Shown here: piece after piece, positions 59,101 through 64,000 of the stretch | Position numbering within the stretch: position 1 is the stretch's first letter | How the letters are laid out: each line of letters starts with the position of its first letter | Origin: Owenia fusiformis | Taxonomy: Eukaryota > Annelida > Polychaeta > Sabellida > Oweniidae | NCBI GenBank assembly: GCA_903813345.2 | Contig: CAIIXF020000008.1 | Location: 37,944,867-38,008,866, forward strand | Direction: 5' to 3' | DNA length: 64,000 bases | Position numbers and translations under genes: made by a program | Notes under the pieces: generated by a model | The model's input: only the letters and a program-made list of their open reading frames with translations | What the model was told of the DNA's origin: nothing | Databases searched by the model: none

Positions 59101-62100
59101 CTGCACATTACCGCAAGCAAACTGTTTGATATTGCCTGACATAAAAGTAACTTTCCTAAATTTTATGCAATAAATATTCCTAGATAATTCAACAGGATTT
59201 TGATAGGGAATTATGCAATGGACATATGGAAAAGGGGAAAAGAATTGATATATCGTATTAATTGTATGAATTTTGTTTGAAGACAAGAGTGACAAGAAAA
59301 CACAAGAGAAGAAAGTGATGATGAAGGAGCGGCAGAGGATGGACAGAGAGGACGAGATAAGGAGCTCTGCGATGGAGATGAGGAAGAGAGAACGGGAAAG
59401 GAGACATCGCGATGCCTTGGAGAGGGAGAGATTGGAGAGTGAGGTTTGTATTGTTGCCTGCAATTTTTACGATGTCTTGCATTAGTCAATCCAAAATGAA
59501 TGGGGTTCTTTGAAACTCACAATGGACATGTGAAACAAACATGTACGTATAGAACAAAATATGTATATCATGGCTTTTAGAGTATACAAAGAAGGCACCT
59601 AAAATCAGTGTTTTTTAACCAACTGAATATAACCATTGCTAAGTTTAAAAATATCACAAATTCAAATGTGACTGTTGCTTCTATGCTATGCACTCATGAT
59701 ATCCGCACAGAGCATTTTCTGCCTGCTCAGGCAACATAGGGTGACTATGGAAATATTGGAAAATGGTTTCATATTTCCAAGTGAAGCGCACTTGGCATGA
59801 ACCATGCAAAGAGTGAGAAATATGTCAGTGATTTAACAATGTAATTTTTAGCTAGTTATTATTTCTGGTTGTCAGCAGATGAAGCAGTCTCACTCTGAAA
59901 ATCGGCAAAGGAAAAGCAGTCCACGTAAACGCTCAAGGTCACGATCCAGATCACCACGGCAACGCAGAAAACAACGGTTAGTTACCCTGAGACTATGTAG
60001 TGCTTACTTATCTCTGAATTGTACTCAGTTTTACTACAGTCACTGATAACAATTATAACTTTTGAAAAGGGTGCTGTACAAATTAATAGAACAAGTTCCA
60101 CTGAAGAATCCTCTGAATTTTTGATTTGAATCATGAACAGTGGGTAAATTTAGTATTGAGGATTTGCAGACTATACACACATCCTAGTTTTCTGCATGAT
60201 AAAAATACAAATTCTGTGCAGAAATTCTTCATGAAAAAGAATAATTCTGGGCCAAATACTGCATGAAATCCAGAATTCCTCAATAAATTCTGCAAGCAAC
60301 GGTTTCATCTGAACTTTATTGAAATGGCAGGGAATTCAAATTTCCTGACATATTAGGCATAATCTTTATACATCTTTATACATTTTTGAGCGGAGGGATT
60401 ACTTTTTGGTAATAAAGTTTTTTAAGGGGGAGAGAAGAATCTTATAATAAGGCAGCATTTCCACCTAGTCTCACATCCATTTAGAGAATTCACGATTGAA
60501 TCTCAGGGAGTATGAAAAATCAAATGTAACATTTTAAAACCAAATCCCCTCCTTTGAGAAGAGTGTCTTATGGGCCTGGAGATAAAGCACACTCTACCTT
60601 TCTTATGAAGCATGGAAAAGGCCTTCCATGATCCACAAAAGTCAGTTGGTCCTGTTAGTTTCTATTTATATCTGGTCTGCATTTTGTATCTAACCCGGGG
60701 GGGGGGGGTATTGTAACCTACTGAAATGGAGTTATGCTGACTTACTTTTTTTCTCTATTATCTCACAAGAATTAAAGTACACAGTCTTTGACGATCTACT
60801 TTTAAGTGACAATTTTCAGAATGCAAAATATGTACATAAATGGCATTGCTTTTGCCATGGTTACAAAAAAGCATGGAAAAAACAATTTGATTTTGTCTTA
60901 CCTTGAAAAGTTGGAAAATTTTAGAATTTCTTCAAAGTTGAGTTTTTGGATCCCAATGTTAATTTCACCTTTTTATGTCCCCACCACATAGTGTAGCAAA
61001 ACTGCTACAGATATCACCTTCAATTTTTCAGGGATAACTTGTAAGTGCATATAGATGTGGATGAAAAAAATTTAACTCAAAACCTACTTCCTGTCGGCCA
61101 TTTTGAAGTCAAATGCTAAAATCCTTGACTGCAAACTTTAAGAAAAACAGCTTCACAGTTGCTTTTAAAACTTAAACATCTTGTTCAGCTCACTTCAGGT
61201 TTTGGACCTGTTAGCTCAGTCATGTCAGCCATTTTGAATGTTTTAAGAAAAGTTAGTGCGCGATAATACTTTGTATCATATTGAATGGTGTTTTTCAATT
61301 TTCATACTTTAACAATTTAGTAGCTTTATAAATAATTTCAGGTGTACTTTGTTGTAATAGCCTATGTTATTGTTAACAGTAGTTATATGTGATAATTTTG
61401 TAAAAAGAAATCAGCAAAAACTCATTATCTCTTTTTTATTGTCGGCCATTTTGGATTTTCCGTCCTAAAATCTTGTCTGTAAAGTCTTGTCTACGCATTT
61501 CCAGGTGAACCGTTCTGTAGATCAATTTCAAATTTTCAGGGATGATTCTTAGTATGAAAATCTAGATCTGATTAGTTTTTGGGCATTCTGGGTAAATGTC
61601 AAGGCAGCCATTTTGGATGTTCTGTCCTAAAATCTTGTCTGTAAAGTCTTGTCTACGCATTTCCAGGTGAACCGTTTGGTAGATCAATTTCAAATTTTCA
61701 GGAATGATTCTTAGTATGAAAATCTAGAACAGATTAGTTTTTTGGCATTCTGGATAAATGTCAAGGCAGCCATTTTGGATTTTTCGTCCTGAAATCTTGT
61801 CTGTAAAGTCTTGTTTACATATTTTCTGGTTAACTGTGTGACGGATCAATTTCAAATTTTCAGGGGTTGTTATTAGTAAGAAAATCTCGAACTTATTAAT
61901 TTTTTGGCATTCAGGGTAAATTTTAAGGTGGCCATTTTGGATTTTCCGTCCTCAAATTGTGTCGGTAAAGTCTTGTCTACTCATTTTTAGGATAACCATT
62001 TGACGGGATCATCCATAGGTGGGGACATTTTGTACACATTTGTGTTCTTGTTCCACTCTATTTTGTTAATGTGCTGTGCTTTGTCAAGACGACCTCAGAC

Positions 62101-62941
62101 ATTCATGACAGGAGGACATTCATGACATTTCATGGTGACCTCAGCATATCTCAACACATGAATCTTGCATCAGTTTTCATATTTAATTTGTCAGAGTACT
62201 GAATTACAGCTCATGCTTGTCATGATTCTCCAATATAGAGTCCAGTTCATTTAATTAAACCTACATCCCTACATCTTGTCACAGAGTTATATTAATATAT
62301 GGAACATAATACGACTGTTTAGCTGACTCAGATTGTCATAGTCATGTTTATACATATATGTAGTACGTTAAATGCAATGTTTTATAAAAATGACAATTTT
62401 CCTAGTATATAGCAATTGAAATAGTTCTACAGGGATAGTTTCAAATAGATCATCAAATGGAATTGAGAGTGAAAATGAATGGAATTGAGAGTGAAAATGA
62501 ATGGAATCGAGTGAAAATGAATGGAATTGAGAGTGAAAATGAATGGAATTGAGAGTGAAAATGAATGGAATTGAGAGAGAAAATGAATGGAATTGAGAGA
62601 GAAAATGAATGGAATTGAGAGAGAAAATGAATGGAATTGAGAGTGAAAATGAATGGAATTGAGAGTGAAAATGAATGGAATTGAGAGAGAAAATAAATGG
62701 CATTGGCAAGAAATAAACAAATGTCCTTGCAGTTTCCACTCCCAAATTGTATAGAAAAGCAGATAATCACAATTCTTTCAATTCCTGAAATGAGAAATCC
62801 ATTTTCACTGGATTATTTGTATATGTCTTTGTATATACATACAAAATAACAAACCACATTACCACTACTTCTGATTTTTCCAGGTCAAGGTCACGTTCAA
62901 GGTCACCCAAAGGTCATCACAAAAGACTGGTTGACTACTGA
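44126..62941 (+). CDS. CLASRP: CLK4-associating serine/arginine-rich protein (splicing regulator)
   Basis: CLASRP (SFRS16/SWAP2) is a nuclear SR-related protein that binds CLK kinases and affects splicing. Eighteen coding exons: 44126-44224, 44860-44957, 45252-45430, 46483-46579, 47967-48133, 48402-48498, 51771-51849, 52202-52275, 52671-52712, 53708-53962, 54846-54992, 55245-55367, 55718-55849, 56182-56230, 58955-59018, 59283-59443, 59879-59976 and 62884-62941. All phases agree and give 672 residues. The start MWHEARRQERKIRGMMVDYK is the family signature. The DRY_EERY domain follows (MMPWQGDT, IDRFDVR, CNYERYRTLVQNEYDG), then an acidic segment, VDVDELTQDQ, SGRKSRRERRAYKEK, SYAARDSPEY, a PQLP repeat in exon 10, an RS domain (exons 11-12), a charged helix (exons 15-16, HAEKLKRKMQAALNKQ) and a short C-terminal RS tail. 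The exon 10 donor (GTCGGT) and exon 14 donor (GTCAGT) are weak. An NAGNAG acceptor precedes exon 17. Poly(A) candidates: 63089, 63135, 63374. Confidence 0.93.
45388..45990. repeat. 67-bp x 9 tandem array made of the end of CLASRP exon 3 plus its 5' splice site
   Basis: The first unit is the last 43 bp of exon 3 together with the donor GTATGA and 24 bp of intron. It is followed by eight more copies at exact 67-bp steps (45455, 45522, 45589, 45656, 45723, 45790, 45857, 45924). Copies 2-9 share ACGTTGG where the exon has ACATTGG, so they descend from one diverged duplicate. Any splice from a later copy would pass an in-frame TGA at the start of the second unit. Confidence 0.95.
46224..46467. repeat. 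30-bp minisatellite, about 8 copies, next to CLASRP exon 4
   Basis: The unit is TTTAAAACTTGATAATGGTA followed by ACATTTTCAA, with variants (GGTAAAA, ATTGTAAC). The array ends 16 bp before the acceptor of exon 4 and so replaces its polypyrimidine region. Open frames on both strands are repeat artefacts. Confidence 0.9.
47095..47912. repeat. 15-bp minisatellite with 45-bp and longer higher-order units
   Basis: Three related 15-mers, GAATACCTCCCAAGG, GAATACCCCTAAGGG and AAAACCTCCAAAGAG, recur in order. Longer blocks of 120-135 bp are repeated nearly exactly (47230-47360 against 47400-47500). It lies in CLASRP intron 4, ending about 55 bp before exon 5. Because 15 is a multiple of 3, long open frames appear on both strands; they are not genes. 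Confidence 0.9.
48677..48895. repeat. Degenerate repeat rich in AAGGTCA
   Basis: TTTGACCTTCAATG-n-AAGGTCAAAA(A)GGTC blocks are repeated three to four times with a period of about 60 bp in CLASRP intron 6. Each carries TGACCT/AGGTCA half-sites in both orientations. This segment belongs to a dispersed element ending GGTGACATTTTGTCATGTTA near 48919. Confidence 0.55.
49053..51496. repeat. 64-bp minisatellite, about 38 copies, in CLASRP intron 6
   Basis: The unit begins GTCTGTACCAAATTGTTACA, continues CTTGGTAATTGCAAGCAGGT and ends GGTGATATTTTGTCATGTTA plus ATTT. Variants at a few sites (TACC/TAAC, TTTGTC/GTGTC/GTGTCC, caggtgg/caggtag/cgggtgg, ttaat/tgaat) recur in blocks of several units, which shows higher-order amplification. 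The closing part of the unit matches the end of the dispersed element at 48894-48922. There are no unique spacers, so it is not a CRISPR array. Confidence 0.95.
52693..53316. repeat. 52-bp x 12 tandem array made of the end of CLASRP exon 9 plus its 5' splice site
   Basis: The unit contains the last 20 bp of exon 9 (GAATACAAACCATACAACAA), the perfect donor GTAAGT and the following intron. Twelve copies start at 52693 and then every 52 bp. They are almost identical; a change near 53038 and one in the last copy are visible. Use of any donor but the first would read AAC-AAG-TAA and terminate translation. Confidence 0.95.
58545..58600 (+). promoter_or_regulatory. Promoter-like cluster inside CLASRP intron 14
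   Basis: TTTTCCAATATGGCGACT (58548) repeats the CCAAT-ATGGCG arrangement found upstream of CLASRP at 43311. It is followed by ATCACGTGACC (E-box) and CTCTTCCGG (ETS). About 330 bp downstream an ATG at 58934 reads in frame, without splicing, into exon 15. A short transcript for the C-terminal part of CLASRP could start here. Confidence 0.35.
61448..61960. repeat. ~162-bp tandem repeat in CLASRP intron 17
   Basis: Three consecutive diverged units each begin CCATTTTGGAT(G/T)TT(C/T)(C/T)GTCCT. They continue through TCTTGTCTGTAAAGTCTTGT, CATTT-(C)-CAGGTGAACCG and TCAATTTCAAATTTTCAGG. A fourth partial unit starts near 61932, and more diverged CCATTTTGAA starts lie at about 61098 and 61230. Confidence 0.7.
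62459..62698. repeat. 22-bp minisatellite, about 11 copies, upstream of the last CLASRP exon
   Basis: The unit is GAATGGAATTGAGAGTGAAAAT with a GAGAGAGAAAAT variant in the middle block and one shortened copy near 62508. The minus-strand open frames here are by-products. Confidence 0.9.
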
Positions 62942-64000
62942 CGAGACAGGTGGGCGCTGTTGATATCTGTTACACTAACGCAATAGTTAACTTAGTTAAG
63001 ATGTTCAGTGTTTGACTGTTGAACACCTGAAAGGATTCCAACTTAGTATAAGAAAACACTGTTTGAAGACCAGCTCAAATTGAGTTCAAATAAAATAGAA
63101 TGTTGGCGAGGAAGTGAGGTTGAGCGCCAGACAGAATAAACAGTTGAAAGCTAGTGTAAAAGGACTTCAAAACTAGCACAAAGCAACTATTGAAATACTA
63201 GCTGGAAATAGTATTAAAATAGATCCAAAATAAGTTGAAAACTAGAAAAGGCTTTTGGAAGCTATAGCCTTAGAATGATTTTAAAACTAGCAAGAAGTGT
63301 AAATCACTGTTGAATTTAGTAAAAGACTACTCGAAATTGCCTTGAAAAAGCTATGGAATTAAAGCAAGGGTTAAATAAATCTTGGATAACTCCTGAATTA
63401 AAGGTGCAATAATTAGAGCAGAGGGGTCATTCAACGATCATGGACCAGTGTCAAAATATATTTAAGTTTGGATATTTAATCAAGACTAACATCTATTTTT
63501 ATTATCTACAAAGAAACCCCCTAGATAAACATTATTTTAGCTGATATTCCTCTTGAAACATGGTGGATCATAAAAATATTAAAGTGGAAGTCCCCTTTTT
63601 GAAGCTTTGAACTGAATTTACACTTCTTAATGCTGAAATTGATAATTTATCCATACATTTTAAGAAAATAGGTATGTCAAAGAAGATGTTAAACCAAATG
63701 TTGCCTTGATAGCTCAGAAAAAATGAAAAAACTTTCCTATTTTCTCTACAGTCCTTATTGCCCCTTTAAAAGAAACTTTGCCATAAGATACTATGGGGTA
63801 TCGGTGTAGTACTACATAATGCTAGAGATTCCAAACAGAACTCTGACACATGCCACCATAAATGTTCATATTGAGAAGTGTTCTTATGGTTTATCATTAT
63901 ATGTCAGTCAATGGGTCATCTAAACATCAGACAAAATGATTACATTTCTGGTGTTAACATTACTAGGTGTTCACATTTCTGGTGTTCACATTACTAGGTG
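62942..64000. other. CLASRP 3' region to the window end
   Basis: Three AATAAA motifs at 63089, 63135 and 63374 are candidate poly(A) signals for CLASRP. No further gene is recognised. From 63942 to the edge a 31-bp repeat (ACATTTCTGGTGTTAACATT and variants) starts and may continue outside the window. Confidence 0.5.

Noticed and set aside
59092..59489. Three overlapping minus-strand open frames
   Set aside because: They are antisense shadows of CLASRP exon 16, which has clear splice sites and homology on the plus strand.
62368..62770. Minus-strand Phe/Ser-rich open frames
   Set aside because: They come from the 22-bp minisatellite; codon content is only that of the repeat.
1..64000. tRNA, rRNA or snRNA genes
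   Set aside because: No cloverleaf with A/B boxes, no rRNA core and no snRNA signature was seen on either strand by eye; a covariance-model scan was not possible.

Overview
The window is nuclear DNA of an invertebrate animal. The reasons are split genes with GT-AG introns, AT-rich and repeat-dense introns, many short inverted-repeat elements, and three recognisable conserved animal genes (PRDX5, CoREST/RCOR, CLASRP). The repeat style and the gene content suggest a marine invertebrate. An echinoderm or hemichordate is my best guess, but the sequence does not prove it.

Left to right: (1) 1149-6770, minus strand: the first two coding exons of a mitochondrial peroxiredoxin-5 gene, separated by a 5.4 kb intron full of foldback elements; the rest of the gene lies beyond the left edge. 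(2) 7798-17771, plus strand: a six-exon PIF1-family DNA helicase with a long C-terminal extension and, by a phase-compatible splice, a tail of about 34 pentapeptide repeats. (3) 18635-25429, plus strand: the most unusual gene. It encodes a secretory protein of roughly 2,060 residues with a signal peptide, a region carrying the His and Cys motifs of peptidase family C80 (the autoprotease of large clostridial and MARTX toxins), a glycine/alanine-rich hydrophobic region like the TcdA/TcdB pore-forming domain, a long ectodomain and one C-terminal membrane anchor. Introns and a signal peptide show that it is a resident eukaryotic gene. One splice junction (21304/21651) does not fit in phase. (4) 25430-32355: a gene desert with nested transposon relics and a 26-bp minisatellite. 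(5) 32356-38965, minus strand: CoREST (RCOR) in ten coding exons with ELM2, SANT1, an extra GATA-like zinc finger, a linker helix and SANT2. (6) 38966-44125: the intergenic region between the divergent RCOR and CLASRP genes. (7) 44126-62941, plus strand: CLASRP, an SR-related splicing factor, in 18 coding exons. Its introns hold seven tandem arrays, two of which have amplified the end of an exon together with its 5' splice site.

PRDX5, CoREST and CLASRP are ordinary housekeeping or nuclear genes (peroxide removal, chromatin repression, splicing) and are not obviously linked in function. The helicase and the toxin-like gene lie in tandem between them in a transposon-rich interval, with a LINE fragment directly upstream of the toxin-like gene. 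That interval looks like an accessory island. Exon borders were read by eye from splice consensus, reading frame and homology; no search was run.
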